DNA of 64,000 nucleotides from Odontocerum albicorne (GCA_949825065.1 OX463849.1:30802043-30866042), one strand, 5' to 3'; positions 46,200 through 56,580 are shown, counted from the stretch's first letter. The notes: generated from the letters alone by a model not told the origin. Numbers and translations are program-made.

Positions 46200-46480
46200 A
46201 AAGAACCATTGAATGGTTCGGTCACGAAACTAGAATGGGCAATAAAAGATTTACATATATATATATAAAATATTTACAAGTTATGTACAAAAATAAACTA
46301 TAAAAATAGTATATAAGGCGCGAAAAATTTTGGAAGGCCTAGAAAAACGTAGCACTATCAACTAAATCAAATACTGAAAGAGCGCATAATAAAAAGCATT
46401 ATTATGTGAGTGTGACAAAGTGTTTCGAATGGCAAAAGCAGAAAGTATGCCAGGATATAGTGAAGTGGAGATATGTTATC
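46200..46480 (+). pseudogene. LINE C-terminal relic
   Basis: EQRTIEWFGHETRMGNKRF (46200-46255) corresponds to the LRWFGH..RM block. The continuation is broken by an AT dinucleotide run and stops. Confidence 0.5.
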
Positions 46481-46607
46481 TTTATTAACTACAATAGTGA
46501 CATGACTTGATAGTGATAATAATGATGATGATAAAGTACAAGCAAGGTTAATCAACTTTAGCAGATATAATATGTATATGTGTGTTAATCATCATAAATA
46601 AGACTTA

Positions 46608-46847
46608 CAGTACCCGGCGGTAAGTAATACACATCGGGATTAAGAAAGAGACTGTCGGCCATAATCTGCTAACTTCGGTTTTGTAGAGCGTCGTCTCTGT
46701 CGCACGATGCGCTAACAGTCCGGTACAAATCGCGACGGAACACGTGTATGAATGACAGAGACGACGCTCTACAAAGCCCAAGTTTGCCGATTACGGCTGA
46801 CAGTATCATTCTTAAGTCCGATGTGTATTACTTACCGCCAGGTACTG
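46608..46847. mobile_element. Palindromic foldback MITE, copy 3
   Basis: Starts CAGTACCCGGCGGTAAG. TA at 46606-46607 and 46848-46849. The centre differs from the other copies by a short deletion. Confidence 0.87.
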
Positions 46848-46849
46848 TA

Positions 46850-47224
46850 CTAGATTCAAACTTGATGGCGGTAAATCTTAAAGTAGTTGCTTTTGGGTCA
46901 AGACTAAAGGGCATGCAAATACAATACTTATATGTGTGATTAGACAAGTCAGTTGTTATATTGTCTCTAAATCTTTATCTACCATCGATCAATCATTAAA
47001 TTCGCGCAAATCGCGCAAGGTATGACCGTAGTTTAAATTATTACGAGTACTTCTTGTCAACCTTTTTCTTTTTTCTCGTATGTTTATTTATTACATACGT
47101 ATAACTATATTAATTTAAAAAGAAAATTATGAACTTTAGTTTCTTTTTAACGCAAAACACTGAATATTAAAATGAAATAATAAGTATACGCTGAAAATAG
47201 AGCATGTATTATAGTTAGTGGTCT
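46850..47224. other. No gene recognised
   Basis: AT-rich sequence with no assignable content. Confidence 0.45.
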
Positions 47225-47390
47225 AATATTTCAAAAGGAGTATGGCAAGGATGTGTTATAATGCCTTGGTTGTTTAATATTTTCATAGATTCATGTGTGA
47301 AGAAACTACGATGCGAACTACTACGATGACATATCAGTGCTAGCGGAAAATGATGATGAATTACAGAGTCTGATACGTCCACGCTTTCTC
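47225..47390 (+). pseudogene. LINE reverse-transcriptase relic
   Basis: FQKGVWQGCVIMPWLFNIFI matches the RT block SGVRQGC.MSP.LFN.F. VLAENDDELQSL follows where the block after YADD should be. The YADD itself is lost. The 58480-58560 minus-strand fragment (HADDMVVLAENEDELRSLQ) is the same family. Confidence 0.65.
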
Positions 47391-47454
47391 ATAGTAATTA
47401 CTGCTCGTAGATAAAGCTTATAGGATTATTTTATTATAAAATATAACCCCTGTG

Positions 47455-47540
47455 AAGCCTCCTTTTTGAAATTATAAATGACACCCATGAGGAGAGTTTG
47501 CTCTCCAAACGGCGCTATATAAATTGGGCTTTTATAAATA
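47455..47540 (+). repeat. SINE-D 3' half
   Basis: gaggagagtttgctctccaa, then acggcgctatataaattg and (ATT)-rich end. Confidence 0.65.
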
Positions 47541-47869
47541 TTAATATTATTAGAAACATTTGAAGACAACCCTTTTTGGGAGGTCTTAACTATATTTGCA
47601 GATATACCAATATGCGAGTATGAACACTACACACATACATTATATTTCACATAAAACCGAATGTGTTACGAGTACTATCACTAATCAAAACATTAATAAA
47701 GGTTTTTTTTCTTAGTTCGTCTTCACTTATGAAGTTTTATCACCAATTATTTTTTACGAACTTATGCAGAAGCGGGGAAGTACATTATCTAATGGCCGGA
47801 GCTACTACTTAGCTATCCTTACACTTAACTTATACACATTTATTTTGTATTGTTTTTAATCTGTGATAG

Positions 47870-47930
47870 GTTTGGATCCTCAGTTGGAGCGGCCTTGAAG
47901 AGAGTGTCCTTGTACGGCACCGGTACAAAG
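47870..47930 (+). repeat. SINE-D fragment
   Basis: tcagttggagcggccttgaa, then gagagtgtcct. Diverged copy. Confidence 0.5.
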
Positions 47931-48999
47931 ACTATAGAAATAGGTGGATGGCTGCTGCTCAATGCTCGGATATTTCGGCTCACTTGATGCTTTCCCGTGA
48001 AAAGTAGCAGGGTGAAGAGATTTATCTTTAGCGGGTAGTAGATGGTCGCAAGTAAAAGGCAATAGACTGGAATGAACTGAGAATATATTTTTTGACTTTT
48101 GGGCTCCTTATGTGCGGCCAATCGCTCATTGCAATCGCCTGTTTTCGCCCATGCATGCCGTCTTGACTTGCGAGATATCACAATTCTCACAAGTTTTCGC
48201 ATGCATGGGCCGGCCGACCTTTGATACTGTCTCGCGCGATGGCCACGCATAAAAAACATTTCAGTGACTATTGTGACGCATACGTCCGATACAGCCCTCT
48301 TTAAACCGCGCTATATCAATTATCCTATTATTATTGTCATTATGTATTATATTTTAAGTGATCCATGATGTAATAGATAATTCACCTGTCTGGCAAGCGG
48401 AAAAAATACGGGTTTGAGTCCCATCTGCCTCCTCCCGTTTTATTTATGTCATTGATTTGATGTTTTCTTCATCCATAAAACTTTTCCTCATTTATGTTTC
48501 ACAATCTTATTTTTTTCTCTGAATATTACGTATATTGTGTTACCGTAAAAATATCTTAAGAAAACCGATAAAACATATTTCGTTATTCTTCTTGATATTA
48601 TTTTAAGGTTCCATAGGTAACCATATTGTATCTCCCCAGGATTTGGTGTTTATTGATGGACACACCACGGGACGTGAAAAGCAATTTTCCTCGTTTTATT
48701 ACGGCCAGCTTGTATATTCCCATGACCATACTTTGTGGACATTTTGTGAGGTGGCCGAATTCGTCTATTTCATCTAAAAGGAAAATTGCGTGTGTTTATT
48801 TTTTGATGAAAACACAATTTTTTGTATCGTTGCCTCCCTTTTGAATAAACGCCCGCACATAAATCTAAATATACTACCTTCATATATCGTGTAAGTTTAT
48901 TGAAGCTACGAAATTTCTGCACAACAGAACACCACAATTTTTGTACTTGGATTTACTACGAAAGTTAGTCCAAAACAGACGAAATTATAATAATAAAAG
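47931..48999. other. No gene recognised; tRNA-like fragment and GC patch
   Basis: GC-rich patch at 48110-48260 with inverted gcccatgcatgc / gcatgcatgggc. A tRNA-like fragment at 48365-48435 (B-box gggtttgagtccc) has no closed acceptor stem. The minus ORF at 47840-48259 (139 codons) spans the patch and a SINE-D relic and is probably not a gene. Confidence 0.4.
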
Positions 49000-49085
49000 G
49001 ACAATTTATATAGCGCCGTTTAGGGAGCAGATTCTCCTCAGGGCACTCTAACTCGGAATTCGAACCAACTATTAATGATAGATTT
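49000..49085 (-). repeat. SINE-D fragment
   Basis: tatatagcgccgtttaggga, then ctcagggcactctaactcgg and attcgaacc, the reverse of the family sequence, with an (ATT)n-type end near 48990. Confidence 0.7.
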
Positions 49086-49339
49086 AAAATATAACAAAAA
49101 TAAAACAAGTTGATTGTAAAGATAAAATGGCGCATTTAGTAGAAAAAACTGTGGAAAATTTACCAAGAGACGACGAACTACAAAGAAACCGTTGAAGATC
49201 TTCCAATACGTGATTGTTATACATTCGACTTTAGATTGAGTGTAACATTTGTGTGTGAAGTATCAAAATTATGCATTTAAAAAAAAATTATATTCATTTA
49301 TGAACTTAATATGTTTTCTTTCTTTAGACAAGTTTTTTA
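49086..49339. other. Unassigned
   Basis: AT-rich sequence with no assignable content. Confidence 0.4.
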
Positions 49340-49545
49340 GACAAGTGATTAGGGATTAATGTGAACTTAAGCCTGATGTATTAAGTAAGATGAAGAAAAA
49401 CACTTTCAGATTGTTTGGGATGTAAAACGAAAGAACGCAGAAAGACTAATGAAACAAATGTATAATGTAAATGTGAGCATTTTAGGGGAAGAACAACTTA
49501 AGTGTGGTTTAATCAACGGGATGATATTTTGAATGAAGGATTTAT
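49340..49545 (+). pseudogene. LINE C-terminal relic
   Basis: KNTFRLFGM, then FRGRTTSVWFNQRDDILNEG across frames. It has the same order as the relic at 31990-32110. Confidence 0.5.
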
Positions 49546-49756
49546 TTTATATTTTATTTTTATTTTATTTATTTATTTTTTCAAAACAGGCTTAGCCCAA
49601 TTACTTTGAAAAATACAAGACATTAAAAAAGAAGAAAAATTACATAGAAAAGAAATAAAAAAATATATAAAATAAAAAAATAATGCATATGCATACATAC
49701 GAGTATATACACACAAACATATGATACACATATATTCACAGTCACTTAAGTATGTT

Positions 49757-50754
49757 GATGAGTGCTTTCTAACGCGCTCAATCTAAGAAGAAAATTTACT
49801 TTTGCTTTTGGTAATGTGATATGAAATATTTCAATATCCGAAGCAGTCCCGTTAAGAAGAGTTAAGTCCCTTCCAACAGGCATAGCGGCTGGAAGACCCG
49901 TTCTTGCGTATGTTATTGAGAACAGTACCAGGAGACGCAGATCTCTTCTTACGTTCAAGGAGTTATATCCGAGCATGCCCAGCAGAAACTGAGTAGGATA
50001 AAGCCATGGATAGACACCGAACTCTCTCATATAGAGATATCGTAGATATATTTTTTTTTTACTTTCTCCACCATGAGCGAGTTCTGCGCTCCCACCGGGC
50101 TCCAAATGCAAGCATTGCTTTCTAGTTTGCTACGGATCAATGAATTAAACAACGTTTTTAGCACCAATTGGTTTTCAAACGACTTAGAGATTCTCATTAC
50201 AAATCCTAGAGTTTTATAAGCTGAATTGCACATAGCTTCTATGTGAGGAGCAAACGCGAGATTGCTGTGGAACAAGACACCCAGATCTTTAATATTATCT
50301 GTGCGAGGTATAGGTAATAGATTCTAGTGTATATCTATAGAATTTCAAGACGTGTGAGCGATGGTACGACATAATTTTGCACTTTGATGCATTGAAATAT
50401 AATTTATTATTGTGGCTCCACTCACAAACGTTGTTGAGATCTGACTGTAGGTCTAAGCAGTCGGTATAAGAACGATTTTTTTTAAGATTTTGAGGTCATC
50501 AGCAAATAGAAGAAACGTGGATTTTTTTATAACTCTACCTATATCATAAATTTTAAAAAAATAAGGTAGATCCAAGATTAGACCCCTGCGGAACACCTGA
50601 GCTGGCAGTATGAGAAACCGTAGTAGCTGTATGAGGTGTATGGATGTGGAAAGGCGAAATATAAAGTTGAGATATGAAAGTCTGGCCCTCTACTTCTATT
50701 TTTTTCTGGTCAGTCAGATTTCTAGACTTCAGTACACTTTCAATACAGCTAAAT
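49757..50754 (-). mobile_element. LINE (Jockey/CR1-like) RT fragment
   Basis: On the minus strand: SSGVPQGSNLGSTLFF (50555-50605), FLLFADDLKIL (about 50485-50520, catalytic ADD present), NNKLYFNASKC, HSNLAFAPHIEAMCNSAYKT (about 50240), LVLKTLFNSLIRSKLE, then FLLGMLGYNSLNVRRDLRLL and the C-terminus ending near 49757. Several frameshifts. The endonuclease half is missing. Related to, but distinct from, the LINEs at 7097 and 50755. Confidence 0.82.
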
Positions 50755-51292
50755 CTATTTTTTTTATCCATTTTGCACGGATTTCTGCTGTTACGCAAAG
50801 AGGGTATGCTTCTAAAGTTAGCTTATTCGTAAGGAAAAATATCAGCCAGAATTCTTCTCATACTGCTAGGCGGTGCCGATAATATATTCACAGTGTCACT
50901 CAGTTGGTTCAATATCTTTATACCACGAGTGTTTAGCCATGATATTCGTTATGTAAGTTGGTATGCAGAACAGAGGGTGATTCATCGCATGGCTATATTT
51001 ATTAGGTACATATAAAATTAGTGCTTCTAGAACTGCGGCATGGTTAAAACAAACTTGAAAAGCTTTTAGTAGGAATATCGCAATGGATTCTTGCCGTCTT
51101 GTTTCGAGGCTTCTATAGTTACACACCGTGAAAAGTTCGTTGTGGTGAGCATATTTTGGGTAATCACCCATTGTTCTGTGCCTTAGATATCTGAAGATTT
51201 TTTTTTGTATTTGTTCTATATTGTTTTTATATTTGAGCTGATGAAGAACCCCAACTGTGGATGCATACTCTAATTTGGTTTTTATTAGATAA
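50755..51292 (-). mobile_element. LINE 3' end, second copy of the 7.1-kb family
   Basis: Ends at 50755 with the same A-rich tail as the 7097 copy. The coding part (50896-51290) reads LIKTKLEYASTVGVLHQLKY, NNIEQIQKKIFRYLRHR and YRSLETRRQESIAIFLLKAF. It is open to its stop, PTE. Its upstream end is cut exactly where the Helitron 3' terminus begins (51293), which suggests a Helitron landed in this LINE. Confidence 0.85.
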
Positions 51293-51720
51293 CTAGATGT
51301 ACCCGGCCACGCGTTGCTGTGGCTCAGTCTGGTTAAATGGAAAAGAGAGAGCACACGTTTCTAATATGTTTAATTTCCCAATGCTTGTGGGTATACAATA
51401 TTTTTGACGTCTTTCAGCCACTCTCAGCCTGTCGTGTTCATTCTGTTGAGAACGAAGCAGATCTGAAGCTGCAGAACGCGATCGCCGTGCTCGCAACCGT
51501 GCATCCTCAAGTCTGGCTGCAAGTCGCTCTGCTGCTTCCTCGGCACGTATTTGAGCCATTATTTGTCTGTTTCGCTCGTTCGCTGATGCCCGTTCTTCCT
51601 CAGTTTGATTTGCAATTACTCGTCGCACTGCTTCCGCTCCGCGAGTACGACGACCTAAGTTTGATCTTCTGCAAGGCATTATTTTGATGAACTAAATCAG
51701 ATTGATTGCACTGAAAAATA
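51293..51720 (-). mobile_element. Helitron 3' terminus with fused N-terminal coding segment
   Basis: On the minus strand the sequence ends in hairpin GCCACAGCAACGCGTGGC, 11-13 nt, then CTAG followed by host T, the signature of a Helitron 3' end. The ORF 51293-51679 begins MPCRRSNLGRRTRGAEAVRR and is rich in Arg/Glu/Ala, as in the N-terminal region of insect Helitron proteins. It runs through the hairpin into the terminus (QQRVAGYI). Start and end of the element are thus joined, with the Rep and helicase parts missing between. Confidence 0.75.
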
Positions 51721-52127
51721 ATGTCTCAGCTATTCCAGACGACGCAAGAGCTAAGGCTATGTCATTTTGGAATCGAATTGCTGCCAGAATCAATCTAATT
51801 TTTGACTGGAATAAACAAACTAAGGACATCATTTTGAGTTCCTTTTTCTGGGGTTACATGATAATGCAAATACCTGTAGGTCAATTAGCACAGAGAGAGA
51901 GATGTGCCGATGAGAACATGCCGACTCAAACTATAATCATCAGCTGGGTTGTACCTGAATGCAAGGCGACTGTAATCGCGTGATTGCTGAGCACGGAGTC
52001 GTGTTTGACGCTGATCTGCTGTTTAGTTTGATCTTCTGCGAGGCATTATTTTGATCAACTAAAGCAGATCGATTGCACTGAAAAAGAGGAAAGAAAGTTA
52101 TAACAAAAACATAAAATTGCGAAACAT
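51721..52127 (-). mobile_element. Helitron-related segment with duplicated start region
   Basis: The leader and start at 52028-52090 (minus: tcagtgcaatcgatctgctt ... MPRRRSN, then a stop) duplicates that at 51658-51720. Between them is unassigned sequence with one plus ORF (51702-51983) that I do not consider a gene. Confidence 0.5.
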
Positions 52128-52424
52128 TAAAAGGGAAAAAACAAGAACTAAAAAACAAAGAAAAAACAAAAAAATAACGTGTTGCCACAAAGTAGAGTAT
52201 TTCAGGCAAGCATTTATTTCGTCCACCTGTGTCGATCGAGGAATTACAGGTAATGTTTTCCTGAAATCTCCAGTAAGCAATATTAATGCGTTCCCAAATG
52301 GTCTGATGTTTCCACGCAAATCTCGCAACGATCGATCAAGAGCCTCGAGCGATTTTTTATGTGACATTGTGCATTCATTCCAAACAATAAGTTTGCATTT
52401 CTCCAATACTTTTCCTCACAAATT
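52128..52424 (-). pseudogene. Helitron PIF1-like helicase fragment
   Basis: Reads VLEKCKLIVWNECTMSHKKS, LEALDRSLRDLRG, LILLTGDFRKTLPVIPR and VDEINACLKYSTLWQHV. These are the Walker B / motif II and motif III region of PIF1-type Helitron helicases. The motif II acidic DE is NE here. Both ends of the domain are missing. Upstream it joins directly to the TIR element at about 52425. Confidence 0.8.
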
Positions 52425-52541
52425 TGCCCCAATACAACCTTGTAACGACGTTCAGTAATTTTAATTATTTTATCAACTTTGATATAAGCCTCGATTCTAA
52501 TAAATATTATGTTATTTAGGTAAATACATTACATAAAACTA

Positions 52542-53829
52542 TTGGGTGTACAAATAAGTCACCGCCGTTTGACAAAAGTTGACGCCACCAGTAAGTTATG
52601 GTTAAAATTGTCAGATGTAAAATGTCATTATCGTAAGGTTGGACATCTGTCAACAACATGACCTTGAAATATTAGTGATTTTTTATCAGTATAACATATT
52701 TTTTTGTGTTCGAAAATGTCAAGTTTTGAGCCGAATAAGCGTCGTTTGCGGGAACTTTTGATTTACTTCTTCAATTTGAAGAAATCTGCAGCTGAGGCGC
52801 ATCGATTGCTTGTAGAAGCATATGGTGAGGCTGCCTTAAGTGAGAGAAGTTGTCGTGAGTGGTTTCAAAAGTTTAAGAACGGTGAATTTGACATCGAAGA
52901 CAAAGAACGTAGCGGAAGGCCGAAAGTGTACGAAGACGCGGAATTTGAAGTATTATTGGATCAAGATTCGTGCCAAACGCAAGAAGAACTTGCACTTACA
53001 TTAGGAGTGACTCAACAAGCAATTTCACATAGGTTGAAATCATTGGGAATGATTCAAAAACAAGGAAATTGGGTTCCATATGAACTGACACCGAGAAACG
53101 TTGAACGCCGATTTTCCACATGTGAAATGCTGCTTGCCAGGCATAAACGAAAGGGTTTTCTGCACCGTATAGTCACTGGTGATGAAAAATGGATCCACTA
53201 TGATAATCCAAAAAGGAAGAAATCATGGGGAACCCCTGGCCATGCTTCAACATCTACAGCTAAGCCAAATATTCATGGAAAAAAACTCTTGTTGTGTATT
53301 TGGTGGGATCGGCTTGGTGTCGTGTATTATGAGTTGCTCAAACCGAACGAAACCATTGCTGGGGCTGTCTACCGAGCACAATTGATGAGATTGAGTCGAG
53401 CACTCGAGGAAAAGCGCGCCCACTGCTACTCCAGACACGACAAAATTATTCTCCTGCATGATAATGCTCGTCCACATGTTGCGGCGCCGGTCAAAACCTT
53501 TTTGGAAACAATCAATTGGGAAGTTTTACCCCACCCGCTGTATTTACCAGACATTGCTCCTTCTGATTTTCACTTGTTTCGATCGATGACGCATGACCTG
53601 TCTGAGCAGCACTTCACATCATATGAAGATACCAAAAATTGGGTCGATTCGTGGATAGCCTCAAAAGATGAAGCATTCTTCCGACGCTGTATCCGTATGC
53701 TGCCAGAAAGATGGGAAAAGGTAGTGGCAAGCGATGGGCAATACTTCGAATAAAACATGAGGTTCCGTTTTTCACAATAAATGCCCAATTTTTTGATAAA
53801 AAACGGCGGAAACTTATTTGTACACCTAA
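52542..53829 (+). mobile_element. Complete mariner transposon (mauritiana/Mos1-like)
   Basis: The element is 1288 bp. Left end TTGGGTGTACAAATAAG, right end read inward TTAGGTGTACAAATAAG, with similarity through about 30 bp. TA is duplicated at 52540-52541 and 53830-53831. The homologous empty site at about 38007 has a single TA, confirming the boundaries. The ORF is uninterrupted. The closest known relative by motif and length is Drosophila mauritiana Mos1. Probably the youngest insertion in the window. Confidence 0.95.
52716..53753 (+). CDS. Mariner transposase, full length (345 aa)
   Basis: A cut-and-paste transposase acting at TA sites through the element's terminal repeats. I chose the ATG at 52716 (MSSFEPNKRR), since the frame extends 4 codons further only without an ATG. 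It gives 345 residues, the length of Mos1. Residues 1-110 hold two helix-turn-helix DNA-binding regions (AAEAHRLLVEAYGE; LALTLGVTQQAISHRLKSLG). The catalytic domain has TGDEKW (D156), LHDNARPH (D249) and APSDFH (D284), the D,D34D triad with correct spacing. The conserved WVPHEL motif reads WVPYEL and YSPDLAPSDY reads YLPDIAPSDF. These changes could lower activity. No stop or frameshift. Ends in SDGQYFE. Confidence 0.95.
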   Translation: MSSFEPNKRRLRELLIYFFNLKKSAAEAHRLLVEAYGEAALSERSCREWFQKFKNGEFDIEDKERSGRPKVYEDAEFEVLLDQDSCQTQEELALTLGVTQQAISHRLKSLGMIQKQGNWVPYELTPRNVERRFSTCEMLLARHKRKGFLHRIVTGDEKWIHYDNPKRKKSWGTPGHASTSTAKPNIHGKKLLLCIWWDRLGVVYYELLKPNETIAGAVYRAQLMRLSRALEEKRAHCYSRHDKIILLHDNARPHVAAPVKTFLETINWEVLPHPLYLPDIAPSDFHLFRSMTHDLSEQHFTSYEDTKNWVDSWIASKDEAFFRRCIRMLPERWEKVVASDGQYFE

Positions 53830-53831
53830 TA

Positions 53832-54029
53832 ACAATAATGACAAATTAATACATCTTGTTACAAATTAGCAAAAATGTGGCAGTTTGTTAAAATCAAATA
53901 ATATTTGGTGACGTTTGTCAAAAGTCACTACGTTAGTCTGCATTGGCTAGGGATGGGGTATTTGATAGTTGGTTTTTTTATTTTTTATACCTAAAATGAA
54001 ATGTTCGTAATTAGTATTAATGCATAGGG
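53832..54029. repeat. Middle segment of the interrupted TIR element
   Basis: Corresponds to about 38010-38205 in the uninterrupted copy, and ends with the hAT target GCATAGGG. Confidence 0.8.
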
Positions 54030-54727
54030 CAGGGATGGCGAACCTTTTTGAGACTGAGTGCCAAAAAATTTTTTTTTTCAATAAAATAATATGTCGCGTG
54101 CCACATGCCATGGAAATAAAAATGCATCAAATGTTTGTGTAACTTCAGATTTTTAATAAAAACAAAAATTAATACACCGAGGAAAATAATTAAGTACTTA
54201 TTAATGGCGAACTATGAGAAATAAATAAAAAAATAGACTTGAAAAAAATTGTGAACCTCAAAACTTATTAGTGAGATTTTTGTTGTTGGATGCTAGATGC
54301 CATGCAAATATTTGATATCGGGTTCATAGCTGGTAGCTTTTAATAAAATACAAGCAGTAGTACTTTCGTCTGTAAGTCTACTTCTTATGTCTGATTTAAT
54401 AAAGTTCATTGAAGAAAATAATGATTCACAGGAATACGTCGACGAAAAAATTGTTAATATGCCCATTGCTATTTTTTTAAGACAAGAAAAAGTTTCCGGG
54501 ATGGATTGCCAAGTTATTTATGCATGAATGTCGTCATATCCTTCGTTTCTGAAATTATTTATGAACGAAGAAAATACACGTCGCTATTTAAATATTTTTT
54601 TAATACTATTTCTATAACTTTTTTTATTTTTTCTTATACACTTTTATTTTTTCTCCTCATTCGCGTGCCACGCAAAATCGTCTCGCGTGCCACCTGTGGC
54701 ACGCGTGCCATAGGTTCGCCATCCCTG
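54030..54727 (-). mobile_element. hAT element, 698-bp deletion derivative
   Basis: 16-bp perfect terminal repeats CAGGGATGGCGAACCT and an 8-bp target duplication GCATAGGG (54022-54029 and 54728-54735), the hallmark of hAT. The uninterrupted host copy has gcatagtg at this place. Only the 3' part of a transposase remains, on the minus strand. The subterminal sequence is rich in gcgtgccac repeats. Confidence 0.93.
54293..54530 (-). pseudogene. hAT transposase C-terminal dimerisation domain
   Basis: The minus strand reads NLAIPETFSCLKKIAMGILT, then FSSTYSCESLFSSMNFIKSD, IRSRLTDESTTACILLKATS and YEPDIKYL, stopping at 54293. This is the conserved end of hAT transposases of the Charlie/ZBED type (CE..FS.M...KS..R..LTDE). 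The remaining transposase, including the catalytic core, has been deleted. Confidence 0.88.
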
Positions 54728-54940
54728 GCATAGGGGATCTTGGCCTATTTAAAGATAGGGACAAATCATACAATACATTAGAAAGTCAGTATAATGAAAA
54801 TTAGGAATAAAGCGTCAGTTTAGAAAAAAAACAATTTTTCGATTTATAAAAAAACTATTCGATTTGTAAAAAAAAACTATTTTACCCCATCCCCTTGAAA
54901 CATGGCGTTTAAAACGACACACGACTCATCCTAGATTTTT

Positions 54941-55324
54941 TTAACTATAGTAACATACACAAATACACATATTCGGTTTGATGTTTCTGAATAATGTTAT
55001 TAAGAAAAGAATATCGTTGACACACCCGATATATTGACAGAAATTATTTGCAGTACTGGAACTTTTAGTAATTCAAATGTATAAAAAGTAATTTGCATAA
55101 TAACATACCATCACATGACCGCGTTACTCCAAAGAGGTTCATTTCACGATATAATTTGCACTGAAAAATAAGAAAATCAGTTAAAAAACGATGTGAAACA
55201 GCTATTCTTTAGAGCTAGCGCTATTTTTCAATACACGTATTTGAAAATTTAATATTTATTATTTAATATTTAATTATTTAATATTTAAAATTTAATATTT
55301 AATATTCAAAATTAAAATGAAACT
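54941..55324. other. No gene recognised
   Basis: AT-rich with attaatattta runs near 55250-55310. Confidence 0.45.
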
Positions 55325-55410
55325 GTCAAAATTTCAAAGCAATCGGTGAAGAACTTTCGGAGATTGGAGATTTTTAATTAACGAACATTTACATTTTTGT
55401 TTATATAGAT
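55325..55410 (+). repeat. Repeat flanking the TA microsatellite, left copy
   Basis: caaaatttcaaagcaatcgg, then gaagaactttcggagat and aacgaacatttacattttt. The same sequence occurs at 55690-55790. I believe this type of segment occurs near ends of some arthropod Helitrons, but no CTRR terminus follows here. Confidence 0.65.
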
Positions 55411-55590
55411 ATTTAATATTTAATTATTTAATATTTAAGAAAAATAAAAAAACAGTTAAAAAACGAAATGAAAGAATCCGAAACGTCGAAAATGCAATGT
55501 CTCATAACCTGATAATGAGAATTGCGTGTGTCGCTGCAGGGGGCGCTCCCATTATTTCGTCTGTTTTATATACTTTTTTATATACAACCG

Positions 55591-55598
<8 letters not shown>

Positions 55599-55662
<64 letters not shown>
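55599..55662. repeat. (TA)32 microsatellite
   Basis: 64 bp of uninterrupted TA. The IYIYI-type ORFs here on both strands are artefacts. Confidence 0.97.
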
Positions 55663-55665
<3 letters not shown>

Positions 55666-55689
55666 ATGCTTGTATACAAATGCAACCTT

Positions 55690-55790
55690 TTGTCAAAATT
55701 TCAAAGCAATTGGTGAAGAACTTTCGGAGATAAGAGATTTTCTATTAACGAACATTTACATTTTTAATTATATAGATTATATAAGTTTCG
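55690..55790 (+). repeat. Repeat flanking the TA microsatellite, right copy
   Basis: Direct copy of 55325-55410, ending tatatagattata. Confidence 0.65.
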
Positions 55791-56094
55791 TGATAATGAT
55801 CGACTATATACAGAGTATCTCAAAAAAAAGGTATACACACAATAGATACTTCCAAGATACATAATTAAAATATAAATTAAATTAGGATTCATTTTCTTTA
55901 TTCTAAACTTAGAACTTCAATATCATCAGTATCTGAATGGTTGCCAGTTAGAACACATGAGCTAGCTTAAAATAATTACAAATCTGTCATCTTTAATTTG
56001 AATCATAAATCTTTAAAGTATAAATTGTGTGTATACATTTTTCTGAGACTCCCAGTATTATGATCGTATTTTTCTAATGTTAAGCGGTAATACC
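55791..56094. other. Unassigned
   Basis: Nothing supported. Confidence 0.4.
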
Positions 56095-56580
56095 TTTTGG
56101 ACAACATTGACCAGTCTAGGATCATCTAGAAAATACTCAGTTAGTAACCCGCTGCCTTCTGAACTCTTCACCTTTGGTTCCAAGTAATTGTCAGTGCTGA
56201 ACAATGGCCACACCCGGAAAATTACGTGGGCCCGCAGAATAAACTTTGTGGAGAGGCACGGAGACTGACTCAACACAGCTGACACAGCTGCTTCTGTATT
56301 TTCCCTCTTTTTTCTCCTAATTCCTCTAACTCATATCCACATTGGTATATTTCGAAACATTTCTACAACACTCCTACTCCTACTTTAGGCCCTAGTACAA
56401 AATCCCAAAATTCTGTGTATTAGTAGCAGGGCTCACAACCAACATGCTTACAATTCCTATAACAACATGTACGGTGTGCAGGGCAATGGGAAACCACCGC
56501 ACTATTTTTTCCAAGAAAACTACATTATTATACTCAATAATGTGTGAGTCTTGTTCCTCGGCATTGAAGTCACAACGAAG
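56095..56580. repeat. Unclassified two-copy repeat, copy 2
   Basis: Aligns with 35190-35650. The minus strand is open for 75 codons at 56058-56285 and includes VWPLFSTDNYLEPKVKSSEG and EYFLDDPRLVNVVQ. The corresponding stretch in copy 1 keeps a recognisable TDRYLEPKV but has stops. This hints at an old coding sequence, family unknown. Confidence 0.65.

Larger units (their letters stand above)
52425..54940. mobile_element. TIR element, second copy, with two nested insertions
   Basis: The segments 52425-52541, 53830-54029 and 54736-54940 join to give the same sequence as 37887-38390, interrupted by a mariner and a hAT derivative. The left terminal repeat is missing (Helitron sequence takes its place) and the right terminus is degraded. 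Confidence 0.85.

Noticed and set aside
47840..48259. 139-aa minus-strand ORF
   Set aside because: Covers a SINE-D relic and a GC-rich patch. No motif, no splice or promoter context.
51337..51687. 116-aa plus-strand ORF
   Set aside because: Antisense shadow of the Helitron N-terminal segment on the minus strand.
52704..52715. Upstream four-codon extension of the mariner transposase frame
   Set aside because: It has no ATG. The ATG at 52716 gives 345 residues and the N-terminus expected of Mos1-type transposases.
55497..55733. ORFs with long IY runs on both strands
   Set aside because: Translations of the (TA)32 microsatellite.
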